Shown: positions 12,801-27,200 of the stretch, in pieces | Layout of the letters: each line of letters opens with the position of its first letter | Numbering within the stretch: the stretch's first letter is position 1 | Assembly: GCA_005406025.1 (NCBI GenBank) | Contig: BGZK01000285.1 | Location: 434,001-498,000 of the forward strand | DNA: 64,000 nt | Direction: 5' to 3' | Source of the DNA: Eumeta japonica | Taxonomy: Eukaryota > Arthropoda > Insecta > Lepidoptera > Psychidae | The notes under the pieces: model-generated | What the model saw: the letters and a program-made list of their open reading frames with translations, nothing else | Told to the model about the DNA's origin: nothing | Database searches by the model: none | Position numbers and translations under genes: made by a program

Positions 12801-14871
12801 ATCATTAGTTACATGGCTATACATTTGGTATCTAGCTTAGAATTAAACTATTTACAGAGATATTCGGACTTAGGTTTACTCTAGCGTATGATCCGTCGTT
12901 CCTTCACAGGACACTGACAATAGAACTATCTTAAAATATAGATATTACTATTCTATAGAAACCAGTCATAAGCAGATAATATATAACATTTCATAAATTT
13001 TAAAGTGAGTTTTTAACTCGGATATGTTTCAGAACATTAAAATCGAACAAAATAAAATCAATAGAATTCGCCAAAATCAAATTTTGAATTTACATTATTA
13101 TTATTATTATCATTTATAAAGGTATCCTAGTTGGTAAAAATTAGCCCACCGAATGCCTTCAAATTCTCAACTAAAGATTCTTAGATTGTTACAATAAGTT
13201 TTACTTAAAACAACTTAATTCAAAATACAATGAGAACTATAATTTTAATATAAGGTTGATTTTTTGTAACTCTATACTTACTTAAATAGTATGTATTATA
13301 AAGAGAGATCTTATTCCTTAAACTAACTAATTATTAATATTTTCGTTGATAAAGAAATGCCATAAATTGAGCAACTATGAAAATAATGGATAAAAATGTC
13401 GTTGAAGATAAATCAGTCAGTGAAGAAACAATTTACAATGAAACACACAAGTAAACCGCCATGTAACAAGTATTTCATACATTTGAAAGCCAACACCATG
13501 GCTTACTATGTCTTACTAATAACTAAACTTTCATGTAATCATTAATGTAACATGCCCTTAAATATAACCGAAGTATATGATTACATAAAAAAATGTTTAA
13601 TATGCAACTGTACTCAGAACACAGTAATTTAATTTAATAATTTATTTTTAAAGTTATTTAAAACATTCATTTTGCATAATGGACTTAGATTTCATTCATT
13701 GGCCATGTTATATGAGGTGTTAATATAAGATCATCAAGTCTGATAATTTGTCATTCTGTATGTCACAGCTCGAGTATAGCCAATACAACTAGCTGTGCTG
13801 ATCGTAAAATATGTTTCTTTTCGGACATGAAAAATTAGCGAAAATAGAAAATGTTGGAATTACATTAAAAGAGGAATAGAAACGTTGAAATAAAGCATAT
13901 GCATGAGGCCTGGGGGTTACAGGATTTTTCCTAATTGTAATTTTTGGCAGAATGCCAAATATCAGACAAATAAGGACAAACTCATTTCAGCCAGTCACAC
14001 TATAACCACTAACGCTACATTTCATAAAATATTAAGATGTATATAAAATTCTAAGTTCTGATATTTTGGTTTCTAGCTTAGGATCAAATTGTCTTAAGAA
14101 AAAAAAATCGTTATTATTGACTAGAAACGATTGTCTCTAAAACTGTTTTGAATATTATCTTAAATATCCACTCGAAAATGCTAGTTTCTTCTATTCAAGA
14201 TACAATAAAGAACGTTAAATTTTTAAAATGTTCTACATGTATGATGTATTCCATTTCATGACTTACATTTTTTTCCTCCTTAATTATATCTGGTGCTTTA
14301 AATATTTATGGAAAAAATTTATAAGGCCATTAGGACGGCAGAAATTGAATAAGGCAATTATTTCAAGGCACGACGTTTTTAAATGTATATATAATACTAG
14401 ATATAATATAGTCAGAGCAGAAATGTTATATACATAGCGAGAAAAGTGTAGTCAAAAAAAGTCTAAGTTGAAGTCAGGTTAACAATGCATTATTTTATAG
14501 TGGATTATAAATACACTAAGAGAGTATCCACATATTTCACAGAATATTGATGTTGGTCATCAGTACATCAATAAAAAAAAAATATTAGCTTTGAAAAATT
14601 CATTTAAGTATACATTAGAATTTAACTAACTCTTATACAAAAGAAAAAAAAAACAAATAAATATCCTATATAATTATGTATTAAAAATCTTATGAGATGC
14701 TGACATCTAGTGACGTATCTATACGTGATATGTGAAAATCATTGCTAAGTTATAATATATAAATTACATTGTGAAACATTATTAAAAATACAACTTTATA
14801 GGCTATTTTCAGCTTTAATACAAAGCGATATCGATCGATGTGACAATGTTTTCTTAAAAATTCGTTTCATT
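9862..14871. other. Intergenic region and 3' flank of the zinc-finger gene
   Basis: Mostly AT-rich with no supported gene. It contains one small GC-rich island at 10625-10690 and an AT-rich hairpin at 11914-11962. The 3' UTR of the zinc-finger gene must extend into its right part, but I cannot place its end; ATTAAA-type hexamers occur (for example about 14814-14819) without decisive context. Confidence 0.5.
11914..11962. repeat. Inverted repeat, 21-bp arms, 7-base loop
   Basis: Arms 11914-11934 and 11942-11962 pair with a single G:U-type mismatch around an AAGCTT/AAGTTT core; loop AATAATC. It could fold in RNA from either strand. In AT-rich DNA such structures arise by chance more easily. 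Confidence 0.5.
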
Positions 14872-14994
14872 TTAAGATAATTGACGTCGCACGTCACAAG
14901 ATGTCGGCGCGTCGTGTTCGGTGCCGGTGCGAGCGGGCAGCCCCCGCGGCGCCAGCACCAGCCGTGCCGGCGTCACGAGGACCAGCGCGTATTC

Positions 14995-15232
14995 TCATTT
15001 GTTCACCCCTAGAAACTTCGCGGCCACGTCCGCGGACTGCAGCAACTTGTTGATGATCGACTTGTCCCGTATGCCCAGCAGGTTCCCGATCAGATCGCCG
15101 CCGCTCTCCTGGTCGTTGTCCTGCTCGGCGGAGTATTTGCGGGCCTCTATCTTGAGCTTGTCGTACGGCGCGGCCGGCGGAGAGTTGTTGTTGTTGACGT
15201 TGCTGGGCACCTCTTCGTCGGTGTAGCGGTAT
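14995..15232 (-). CDS. peb: RREB1/hindsight terminal coding exon
   Basis: Acceptor CTTGATAG|A completes a Gly codon, then 78 codons and TGA at 14997-14995. The C-terminus has an Asn/Pro spacer and an amphipathic-looking stretch ([29 protein letters not shown]) with no finger. Its GC-rich codon use continues past the stop; see the finding on a possible extension. Confidence 0.88.
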
Positions 15233-18200
15233 CTATCAAGGGAGAGATGTCAAATTAAAGCATGTGCTGTGTAGAAAATTTGTAACGAAGAAACATTCAG
15301 ATAGTTGAGATGTACATTTATTTTGATTGTAGAGCACGTAAGTAAATAAAGTTTCAATCGTGAACAGTATAGACCGATACCGAGTATAACGAAATAGTGT
15401 CGGGTCCTGTATGTAAGCGTGGATATGTCGGCCATGGTAACACAAACTTTTGTCACACTAAGTGACAATCTTACTGATGAATTTGTTTATTATTTCATGG
15501 AACAAGGCAAAAAAGGAACTTTAAAAAATATATGCAATGTAATTAGTGTAATCTAAATATGTATTGTTTTATGTCGATTTTATTTTTACGTCTCCACAAT
15601 TACCTATGTACCAGTCATTATGAAAAAAAGCATAAATTGTTTTGTTAGAGTAGTCCAATATTCTTAATACTATACACATAAAATGTTTTATAAGGTTTAG
15701 TAAACCGTTGACCTAACATTCGTAACGCCACGTGACCTGTTCCCTATATAAATATATTAATCTGTGTTTCTGTATCGTTAACGATTTTCGGTCTTAGTTC
15801 AATTCATATTAAAAAAAAATGAAAATATAAAGTATACACAAAAAAAAACTATTTAGTGGGTATAGCACAAATAGCGAAAAGGCAAGTGGACACAGCATGA
15901 TCCACTTTCATTGAAAATTACTTCCCATAAACACTCTTGCGAGATATAGCCACAGCATACGTACAACGGTGATTAATTAACAAAGAAAATTAATGTAAAA
16001 ATGGAAACATAATTACCATTTCAACATTTTTTCTAATTTTAATCTGTATAATTTCTATAAAAATGACACATACCCATTAGTGTTGGGTGTCGGTGCTCTA
16101 GGTTCTTCGTCATCGGTGTTGGATTCTCTGTGCTTCTTTCTGTGTCGCAACATGGAATGTTTCAGTGTGAATCGCCGCCGACAGAGGTCGCATGCGAACG
16201 GTCTCTCGCCAGAGTGCGTACGCATGTGTCGCCTTAGATCTTCGGCGGACCAGAAGCGCCGTACGCAAAATGCACAAACAACCTGTCCCAAATTAATATG
16301 TTTAGTGAAATTACGATATCTTGTGAATGATATTGAGATATTAGTTGATATTGAAAGGGAAAATCCGTAATTTCTTTGTGCGATATCAAACACAGTCTAT
16401 AAGAAAATACTGTATATTGTTTTGGAATGTATATTAATAATACAAGTCCTTAAAAACATGTAGTATATTTCTAAAGTTCATATTGGCAAATCACTACTGG
16501 AAGTTCCAAATTAAGATGTATGAATCTGAAGCAGATTTTTAACATTATGATCTCCTATTTATTTTAGTCTTATTTAGGTTATCTGGATAAAGTTGAGCTC
16601 ATCATTTAGAAATATATTATATTGTTAAAATAGTAAATTTGTAAATAGATAGAAGAGGATTAAGAACCTCTTCGACCATTTCCTTTTAAACTGGCATTTA
16701 ACAAAAAGTCACTTTTAAAATGAAATTTCCGTGACACGTCTTTCTTTTGACGGGTTTTATCCCGAATAACCGTTAAAAGGAAGACGTAGATTTAACTTTT
16801 TGTTAAATATCAGTTTAAAAAGAAATGGTAGAAGAGGCTCCAAATGTTGTACTAGTAATGAAAAAATTCCCTGTTATTCCATTGATAGTTTAAATGAACA
16901 ACGACTTTCAAGACTTTCAGGTACGAGGCACGGGCACGTGCGATTCCTCAAATGTCTCACCTTCCTGTTGGCGTGGTCCGGGAACTTGCCCCGGTCGTCG
17001 TCGTCGGCGCTCTCGCTGCGGTCGCTCGCCGCGTCGAGTGCGCCCTTGTTCACCAACTGCTCGTATTCTACGGCGTGCGAGCCCGCCAGATGGCGCAGCG
17101 CTCCTTCTCGCTCGTTAAACGAAGCATCGCACAGATGGCATTTGAAGGACAACGAGCCGTCACCGCTGTCGTTGTTGTCGTCCTTCTCGGGATTGGGTGA
17201 GCCGGGTTGGGAGTCTCCGGTCTGATGCCGCGAGGACATATGCTTTTTTAATGTGTCCATGGAAGAGAAGGTGCTAGTCGGGCACGAGGCGCATTTGAAG
17301 GGTCTGTCCGGGACGTTTCGCAACGCCGGGTTGCCGTCCGAGTTCGGAGGGGGCGGAGACACGTCGAGGATGGGCTCGGCCAAGATGGCGCGCGCCGAGC
17401 CGCCGTGCTTCCTCAAAAGGTGGCGGTCGCAGTTGGACTTAGTAGTGAACAGAAGAGGGCAGTGCGGGCACTTGAAGGGTTTCTGCCCCGTGTGCGTGAG
17501 GACGTGTCGGCGTAGAGATGATGACCATGGAAATTTTCTGTTGCAATACTGACACGACACGCGATTGGGTGCGAGACTGTATGCTGATTTTTTCTTAGGC
17601 GGTTGAGTTCCGGTGTCGGATTCTGATCTGGAATATTGATACCATATAGAATGTTTATGAAACCGATAGACGTTTATATAATTATTTGAAATGTCAGTTC
17701 GTCAGTCGGTTAAAGAATGTTTTTTTTTCACTATTTAATCGCTTACTCACTTGTTTTCGTCACTGCCGGAGTTGTTGCCTTCGCTCGTAGACGCGACCAG
17801 TCCTTCCTCCTCCTCGTCCTCGTCGCTGCGGCAGAGCGCGGCCGGCGCGGCGCTAGCGTCGCCGGTCACAGGTATCGGGTCCGTTCCCGTTTCGGTCTTT
17901 TCGGGTACGATTAAAGCGGCAGGTTTATTTATTAGGTTTCCCGCTATTTTGAGATCGAAATCTTTGGAAAGTTCCCTTTGACGGGTAGCGAGTAGGATTT
18001 GGTGCGCGGCGCGTCGCGCAGCCGCATGGTGGTCGTCGGCGCGCGCTGCCTCCAGCTCCATGTCCTCTTCGTCGATGACGAGCGCGTCGTCCTCGTCCTC
18101 TTCGTTGTCGGCCACTTCGTCAGAGTCTCGGCGTACCGGTGATCGCGTGAGCTCCGGCGGCCTGCCGAGAAGCGCGGGCTTGTCGCGGTCCGCGAGGTCA

Positions 18201-21200
18201 CCGGTCTCGGGCAAGCCGTACGGCGGCGCTCTCACGCCCGGCCGCCTCACACTCCAATGCTGAGGATGTTGCTGTTTAACGTGCCTCTCCATGTTTGAAC
18301 GCAACGTGAATCGCGCCGAGCACTGCGAGCAAGAGAAAGGTCTTTCTGTGCGATAGCGCCGCTGTTTCTGTTTCGGCATCAATATCCCGTTCTTAATGAC
18401 CATCTTGACGGAATCAGTCTGAGAGAGCACCGGACCGATGGTGTTGTTGGGCGGCCTCGGGGAATCAGGGCAAACGGGCGGAGCCGGCGGGGTGTCGAGG
18501 CGCGCCGGCTTATGTTCTTCGACAGGTTCTCGCTTTGGCTGAACGAGATCCGACTCCCCGGCCACCAACCTTCCACCGGATAGACTCAACCCACGGATGA
18601 TCTCTTTCTGAATACGTTGTTTTATTTCCTCTGTGAGTTCTTGAGAATCGGTCGGATGAGAAAAAAACGGATTTTGTAGAAGATAAGGGTGTACCGGGAA
18701 CGAGGGCGCTAAGCCCAAGCCCGGGATACCGGTAACCGCTCCGGCCGCATACAGTTGCGAGAATTGTGTAGCGTAGTAAGGTGAATCTATTTTAGGTAAA
18801 GAATTTTCGAATAGCCGCTGTTGCTGCGCGAGGAGAATACGTTTAGCTTTCTCCAAAGCGGTGGCGGCGACGCTAGCCGGGTCTGGGTCGAAGGCGAGTC
18901 GCGCTCGCTGCTTTGGTTCGTCATCGACGTCCCGTTTCTTCTTGCTCAGATCGAGTACATCGCAATTATCATAATCGTCGTGAGTGTCGGTGTCCGTGGC
19001 ACCGTCACCGGTGCTCAAGTCCACTGGAGCGTCATCTTCGAAAGTCTTAAAACAGGGCTCCGGCGGGGCGAAGTCCGGCATCTGCGTCAACTGACCGATA
19101 CCTTTCACTTTGATTCGAGGCATGGGTTGTTCGCGGTCACGGGGCGTATGCGCGGGGGTGTCGGGCAAGTCGGGTAGCGTCACGCTCACTGCTCCTAACT
19201 GCCGCCGGTCGGTGATGAAGCTCGGGGTGAAGTGCGATAGTGGAGTGTCGCGGTCGGATATTTCATTCCGTCTTTCCATCGGTTCGGGCGTCTGGAACGA
19301 CAGCGACCGCTTGACTTCGTCACGTGTTATTTTAGTGTTGAGTTCGTCGTTATTTGGATCTTCGGACGGGTGGTAGATGATCGATCGTTTGACGTCTTCT
19401 CGCGTAATCTTGGCGTGCCTGTTGCGGAGATGACGTTCGCAGTTCGCTTTCGTGGTGAAAGCGTAGTTGCAAACGGCGCATTCGTAAGGCCGGTCGCCGT
19501 TGTGCGTGCGCATGTGCCGCACGAGGGCTGCTTTGTCGAGCGAGGCGTGGGGACACATGTTGCAGCGGTAGGGTCCGGGCCCGGTGCCGTTCAAGTGCAC
19601 GCGGTTGTGGCCCTTCAGCGCTCGCAAGTTAGGGAATTTGGCGGGACAGAGCCGGCACGGAAACTCGCCGCGGAGTTTCATGCGTCGAAATTCTGCTGCA
19701 AAGCTATCGTGCGTATCTTCGTGATCGCGCTCTTTACCACCGGTGTCGGGCGGCGTCAGCACGGTGCTCTCGAGCGCGGCTCGCGTGCCGGTCCAGCGCT
19801 CGAGCAGACCGCCCGCCGACGTCACGTTCAGGATCGATTGGATGTCGGCGAAGTCTCGACCCGCTTCGACGTGTCTTATACCGTTCTCGGTAAACGGCGC
19901 GTCTTCGAACTTGGGTGTATATTTGCCCGTGGGCGGCGTGAGCGTGCCGGCGACCCCTAGCGCTCTGTTGCGAAGATCCAGCTTAGCGAAGAAATCATCA
20001 CGGCGATCTCGACTAGCGCTGGAAGGACGGGTGGCCGTCTCGCAGCACTCGGCGTGTGCTTCTAGCGTGTGTGCCGAGAGGAATTCGAGTCCGCAGCGGT
20101 CGCAACGGTAAGAGAGGCGTTCGGCGCGGTTCGTGTCGTGGTACTTGCGGTCGATTAAAGTGATGTCGTGCAAGGAGTTGCGCGCGTCGTCGGGGTGAAC
20201 AGCGAATCGGTGTAGGTCACGAGCCGCGACGGAATCGAATGGAAGGCGGCACGGTGCGCACTCGAGGCGTGCGGCGCGCTTGGCATCGGGCTCGGGCGAA
20301 GGAGTCGGAGAAGCGGCGGCCCGCTTCTGCGTGCGCCGGCCCTCGTCGTCGGCGGCGCTGCGACCGCGCACGCTCTCGTTCCTTTGAGTCTCGACGGCTA
20401 TCCCCTCCGGAGTATCCTCGAGCTCCAGTTTTGCCTGACTGATGACTTCTTCCATTTTTATTTCTGTAAAAACAATGTGATCGTCACGACTTGTAGCTTA
20501 AAAGTATACCTATAAATGTGCAATAGATTATATAGTTATGGAACCCAAGATACGTTTCCACAAAAGCCAATAATTAATAGGTGAGACAGTCGCGCGTTAT
20601 TGAAACTGAGAAAAATTTAACTCTTTTAATTTAAAGTAAGCGTGTTACGGTCAGAAGATATTTTATGTTAAAACTTTAGTGCCTTGAAAGATTCAGTCAA
20701 CTAAAAAGTTGTACTTAATTTAGGTAATTTTATGTATTTTTTTTTAAATAAATAGCGATATAGATAGTTGTCAAATACGTTTCATTTATTGTTCAATAAT
20801 TATGATTGGAATGTAGTTGTTGAATACAATTAAAATTTTAATTACTTTTTAATTATTATAGTTCGTCGTATTTGCTTTGTTTTGTATTTTATAATACTGA
20901 AATAAATAGCTTTTGTGCCATTTAAAGCTAAAACATTATAAACGCATAAGTTGCGCTACTAGACGGTAGATGGCGCAAAACGATAAAAATCGTGTAAGAA
21001 ATATTGTCGAAGATGAATCACTTCATTTAATCGTCGGAGAAATTCTTTGTCCTCAGTTAACGTTTTCATGCCTATCTAAAGTAAAGTACTTCTGAACACA
21101 CATTTACAAAAAATATTATTTACCACAGACAGGAAGTTCTTTTGCACTTAACTAGATCGTTACTAAATACTTTCAGAACAAATATATCAGTTGTGTTGTC

Positions 21201-24200
21201 TTTACCGTCTTCAACTTTAAGACGTTAACGTCATTAAAATATTGATTTTCTATTTCAGCTACGTAGTATCGTAAAATAATTCAATGTGCCATATTATTTA
21301 TAGTTTTACGCTTCTCATTTTTTGTTCTAGCATTAGGCTATTAACTAGGAACCTTATAGATTTGGTCTGCCTGTCCGTTCTTTAATACTTATTCTTTTAC
21401 CTTTGAAAGTGAAATTCATCACACCTATAACCAAAATATTATATTACAATTAAATAATTTTAATGAAACTACGCTTTTCGGAACTTGCTCATGGGCTTGT
21501 ATATTTTATTCTGATGTAACAACATCTACCCCATCGAAAGAGATAATAATTAGTTCTTTTCAGATGCAACAAAAAGTGTTTTGAAACCACCATTCTATAG
21601 TCAAAATTAAAACTAATATATTATACCAGAGAACGGAGCTCATGCATCCACATATGATCTAAAGTTAAATTCTGCGAGTGAATTTGCGGTAACATCGTTA
21701 AAATCGTTTTTGAAAATTTTACACCTCGATGATTTCCACTCGAATTCCGGGCACCGCTTAAATCGCCAAGTGACGTGCCACGGCACACACTATATGCGTC
21801 GATTTAGAGGTGATGGATCTACATGAAAACAGTCACAATTTCCATGGAAAAGCAGGCAGCCTCGCCGGAAAATCGATAGCCGCCCGCACCCGCGGCCGGC
21901 GGGTGAGTCACGCGCGTGCGGAGGCGCGCTATCTGCCATCTGCGCGGCCGCCGCCCGGACGACGCGGCCTGGGTGGCGGCGTACGAGAGGAGCGCAGTGG
22001 TAGAGGTCGCGAGAACCACAGACGAGCGATACTCTACCTTTTACAATTGCTACTGTAAATTACGTTTTCGGCAATTAAATCCGGTTTCGTCGGAACGATC
22101 CGTCCCGCAGGAAGTATCGGGAGGGTTGCCTGCATTGTGTGTTCTTTTTTTTGAAATGAAAACTTCTTTAAGCGCGTTGGACATTTTTGAGATAGGAAAA
22201 AACCGTTGAATTCGCGACACTGTAACCGTTACCATAACCGACACTTCTGTATATAAGTATTTATTTCTATACGTATTATTGAGATTTAATTGAAAATAGT
22301 TCAATGATTTGAAAATATTTCCTGGCGTTTCAAAAAATACACACGTAATTATTCTAGTTTTCACTTCTCTCAGCACTCCCGAAGTGCCACAGTTTTTTTT
22401 TCATTGACAAACGAGCAATAATGTAAATTGAAAAGTCTAAGTTCTGATGTGAGAGAAGCAAGCAAATTCAGTAGTTCATTTCAACTAGTACTACAACACT
22501 CGGCTAACTAACCGCTTGTGGTTAAAGCGACGGATTTTTCAAAATGGTCAAAATTCACCCTAATATCCCTATATAAAAGATAATTATGTCCTGCAGTGCT
22601 CGAGAAACTTCCGAAAACGAACTAAGAAAAGTCGATTTGACGATCGTCACTAAGATCGACTTAGTCATCTCTAAGTCCAAAAGTTGGCAGCTGTATTAGC
22701 TATTTCACTATAGTAAGCTAACTCAGAATACTAGTAACATATGCGTGAATCTTTCAATATGTCATAGCGAGGAATGACCTATTCGGGTTCTGCAAATAAA
22801 AGACTAGATTTTGTAAAAAAAGGCCTTAAAATACATCGGTTCGCTAACTTACGTAAAATCATTGCACGACCTTTCTACAAGTCGCATACAAACTCGTATG
22901 GATCATTCCAACTCGTCGATGTGTGATTCTGTATAATAGTTTCTTTTACGATTAAAAAAAAATTACCTACCTACAGCGTCCATAATTAAGTAGGTACGTG
23001 GATGGGTAGTGAGTCACAGAGGTAGTCCGCATAATATTTATGTGAAAACGCACAATTATAGATCAGCGCTTTCCGAGAACCGGCCGAGTTATTGTTTATA
23101 CTTTGTAATTAATGCACTACTACCGATCACAACACTACTGCATTACGTATTGATGAGAATTATCTCGTTACTGTGCAGTTTGATCGACACATCTTCTAAA
23201 TGCGAGTCTTGTAGGGTTTCTAAGATGAAAGGAAAATTTATTAACTGCGCCTACAGACTTTTTGACATATTTAAAAAGAAATGTAATACCATCTAGGTGA
23301 CTGGTATTAACGACAATCGTTAAATCTCATATGTTCTGTGAATAGACTTTAATTCGCTCTTCTGCATCTAGTCGAATTCTGATTTTCAAATTGACGTTTC
23401 ATTTTCCTTCGAATGCAATTCGTTTGAAGACTCCAAACCCACTGAACAGATTTTAGTAAGACTCATTGTTTTGTGTTGAAAGTTTTTAGAGGAAAATTTA
23501 CTTTAACACAGCACGCCTATCAAAACTACCCATTATTTCCCAGCGACACAACACGAATAGGTAATATAGCTCAATAGTATAATAATTACATTACGATAAA
23601 TGATAACCGATTTATCCGTGATATGTGACGGAACACATTGTAATAGACTAGAACTGATTCATTTCATTGTGGTAGCTACCGTTACAGGCGTCGTGACGTC
23701 ACGCGTGTGCATGCACATCACGGCGCGTACAGGATTCACCATAAGCCAACAACAATGAACCTTTTTCGCGATAGTCGTTCGAGTTTTGTGGCATCAACGA
23801 AAAAAAAACATCTATGACTGCGTTGATTCCAAACCGCATTATGAGTTTATTTCTATTCTCCTGTCCCTAACCAAACCACATAGCTATCAGCGGCGTGAAA
23901 CCTGGGACCTGACCGACCGCGCAGACAAATGAATTACCATTCATTAGACTTGTCGTCCGATCGGAAACCGAATCCGCTAAATTAAAAAAAAATAAAATAA
24001 AAAATAAGAATTTTTTTTTCCAGTAGCGATTTGGTATTTAAGTCTCGATGGCATGAAATTTCCATGTGCATTTTTGAAACAAAACAGACAAAGGCATGTA
24101 ATACAGGCGACTCGGCAAAATAGAACGACGTCTTATAGTCAATTCAGAGGTTATTGTTTTGTCAGATAATACGTATGGTAAAAGATAATAAATAAAGTAT

Positions 24201-27200
24201 AGTAAAAGTACAGATAATACATATATTTATTGATTAAAACTAATGATTGTTGAATGGATGAAATCAATGGAAAAGAATTAATGAATAATATTTTTTATAA
24301 AAGATGCATGATACAGATTTTATCGTACATCTTTTTGCAAATATTCATAATCTCCTTATTTTTTAGAACAGCTTTGCCAAAGTAACTATAACGAGAATAT
24401 ATCAGTGAAAATATACTTATAAATAATATAAACACAACCCTAACAAATGCTCGGCCAGACTGCAAGCGAGGGCGCGATCGAGTGGCCGGCCGCTGCGGTG
24501 CAGTATCAACGCGTCAGCTGTTCGAAGGTTGTCAATACATTTCTACGCAGATTTTCTAAACTATTTTTCTCAGAAACAGTTATTTCAATTACTATGATTT
24601 CTTTGGCAAATTTGTTTTATAAGGGAGAAGATATGATGAATATTTGCGAAAAAATGCATAAAATCCACCCGTATAGCTGACCGTAATTCTCTGAATACAA
24701 AGTCTCTGAAATTGTATTTCTAGTTTTTATTAGCATTTGATGGTTAGTAAAAAATAACTGGTAGTATAAAATCATGCGGGGCGAGAGACCTTAGGCGGGC
24801 CGTTTACAAAATTCCATAGAGATATAAATTTAATAGACGTGCTCAACCGTTCAGGGTAAACGTGAAAGAGACATACGACCGTAGGGCAAGGGCTCGAACG
24901 CGAGTCGCGGAAAACCCTCACAAGGGATGGCTGTACGTTTACGGGCCGTCGGTACCACGAAAGACGAGACATGAAGACCATATGGCCGTGAGCCTCGTAG
25001 TTGATTAGTCTACAGATAATACCCCGCGCGAGTGTAATCACGTGATGCGCGGATCCGACCTTCCGCCGCGACGCGTGTTGGCATACCGTCGATGGGCGTT
25101 CCGACAAGGACGAAGGGTTTAATTCTTAATACCTTCACCCTTACAAAACGGGCACGGTCGATCTTTACACATGGTATTATTTAATAGGATTACAGTAATA
25201 ATAGTGAATGATATTCTTTTATATTTACAATATCGAAAATTTCATATTCCTCCAGACAATGCTTAAGTGCTCGTAGCAATGCAAACATAGATCAAGAGCA
25301 ATGTCGACATGGTGGAAAAAGAAAAATAAAACAGTTAAGTGTAATTAGCGCTCGCGCACTGAAGGTTCCGTACCGAGAACTCTTCATTTATATGCTTATT
25401 GTTGTCTATTGTGTACTGTCATCGCTAAAGGTACCAAACGGCCGAATACGACAGAGTTTTATTGATTCTGAGAAACGCAACCATAACACGACTTAAATTT
25501 ACACGTAGTGCCATTTAATAAACGAAATGTGAGGTTAAAGTATGTAAATTCATTTTATACAACATTATAGGCTATCTCACAACATTTATTCAATATTCTT
25601 ACACGATATTTACAAAGAAATTGTTTGTTTTATTGTTTGATCGCTCCTAAAACATTTAAAGGTATTAAAATGAATGTACCTATAACAAAAAAATAAAGAC
25701 ATTAGGAAACCTAGTTTCAACTTTACTAGAGATTTGCTAAAATGCACTTCAACGTTAGAATTTTCGTATGACGTATGAACAAAACTACATTTACCTGAAT
25801 AATTTCAGGTTTTCCAGATTGAAAACTTCGAAAGTGGAGGGGGAATGTGCAAACTTTAAATGTTTTTTAGTAATCAAAAACTAAGCATTTTAAAGAACGT
25901 TGAAAAAAGTGCTCCATAGATCTTTTGTTAATATCCCACTTTCGTTCGTTTATGATTATTTTTGGGTAATTAATTAAATATCGGATTATACGTGGATAAC
26001 AATGGCACATTACTTACGTGTAAGACACGTAAGTCTATTGTATGTTTAATATAAAACCTTTTATAAGGGTTCCGTTTTTACGGAATCGAGTACGGAACCT
26101 GAAAAAAAAAGTCACAAGGTTTATGGACGATCGCCGCGATGGGGTGCAAACGCGACGAAGAACTATTGCCTGTGCCAATGGCGGAAGGAATTCGTCGATT
26201 ACGTGTTTCGAGTTCAATTCCATTGGCGCACGAATAAAGATATTATTGATTCCATTTCATTAGCGACATCAAAACAATGAAGTTCATTTTCGTGCGTCAC
26301 GCCGGGAATGATGACACCGCGCGTCCGGTGTCGTATGACGTCCGCCGATTTTTTAACGCTGAAAAAGCCGTAATCGACGCGTCGGAATACGTCGACTCTA
26401 ATGTCGGCGAAATCGACGAAAATATTTAGGGCACGACTGTATCGATGCCGCGGCGAGATAATATTCCATTGATTGCACGCCACGTGCGTTTCAAAATAGA
26501 CGAATGGTTTGACATAACAATATGGCGTTCGTCTTCGGTTGAGTCGTCGACGGTTTCCTCTGAAAATGCTTCTGCATATGTAATACATATCAAAAGATTA
26601 GTATTTGTAATAAGGAGTATCGATTAATTGCGACTGTCATATCGACGATACAAGTGAGTAATTAAATTATTCATGGCCAGTTAGGCTTTTATCGAATTAT
26701 CGTGTACGTATATCTTTGTATAATGTTATATGTTCGGAAAAAAGATGGCATCTTTTTTTTTTAATAGTAACAATGAAATAGCCCCCGACATTTTCGTAAC
26801 GGGTTCCTTATACAATTTCAACGGTGTGAGTCTTATTTATTAATGAAAAACAGTAATTAGTTAACTCTGAATAAGACGGTTCGACCAACTTTTCAAACCA
26901 TTACTTATATTTCCTACTATCATATAGTTGTGTAAAACTACCATAATTGTTACTTTAGCAATGTTTCGGGGAAATTGAACCTTATATATCGTTAACAAGT
27001 TAAGTGCAGTATATATATTATACATACGCTCAGTTAAGATCTACAGGAAGACGCCCGTGTCTGTTTTTATATTTATGTATTGCATCATCTCAAAACACAC
27101 ACATATAACTATCTGAAAAGCATGAATGAAAATCTTATTTAGGCCATATTGGTGGCATCTTAAAAAGGGCCAAATTTTAAGCACCCGAAACCGACGAGCT

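Noticed and set aside
18060..18576. Alternative minus-strand frames rich in Arg/Thr/Ser
   Set aside because: Out-of-frame readings of the zinc-finger exon with no domain content.
17253..20442. Many long plus-strand open frames opposite the main zinc-finger exons (for example 19370-19960)
   Set aside because: They mirror GC-rich codon use of the minus-strand gene, show no domains, and would overlap well-supported exons.
24772..25107. Minus-strand frame of 111 codons
   Set aside because: No recognisable domain and no convincing splice sites; probably a GC-richer repeat or chance.
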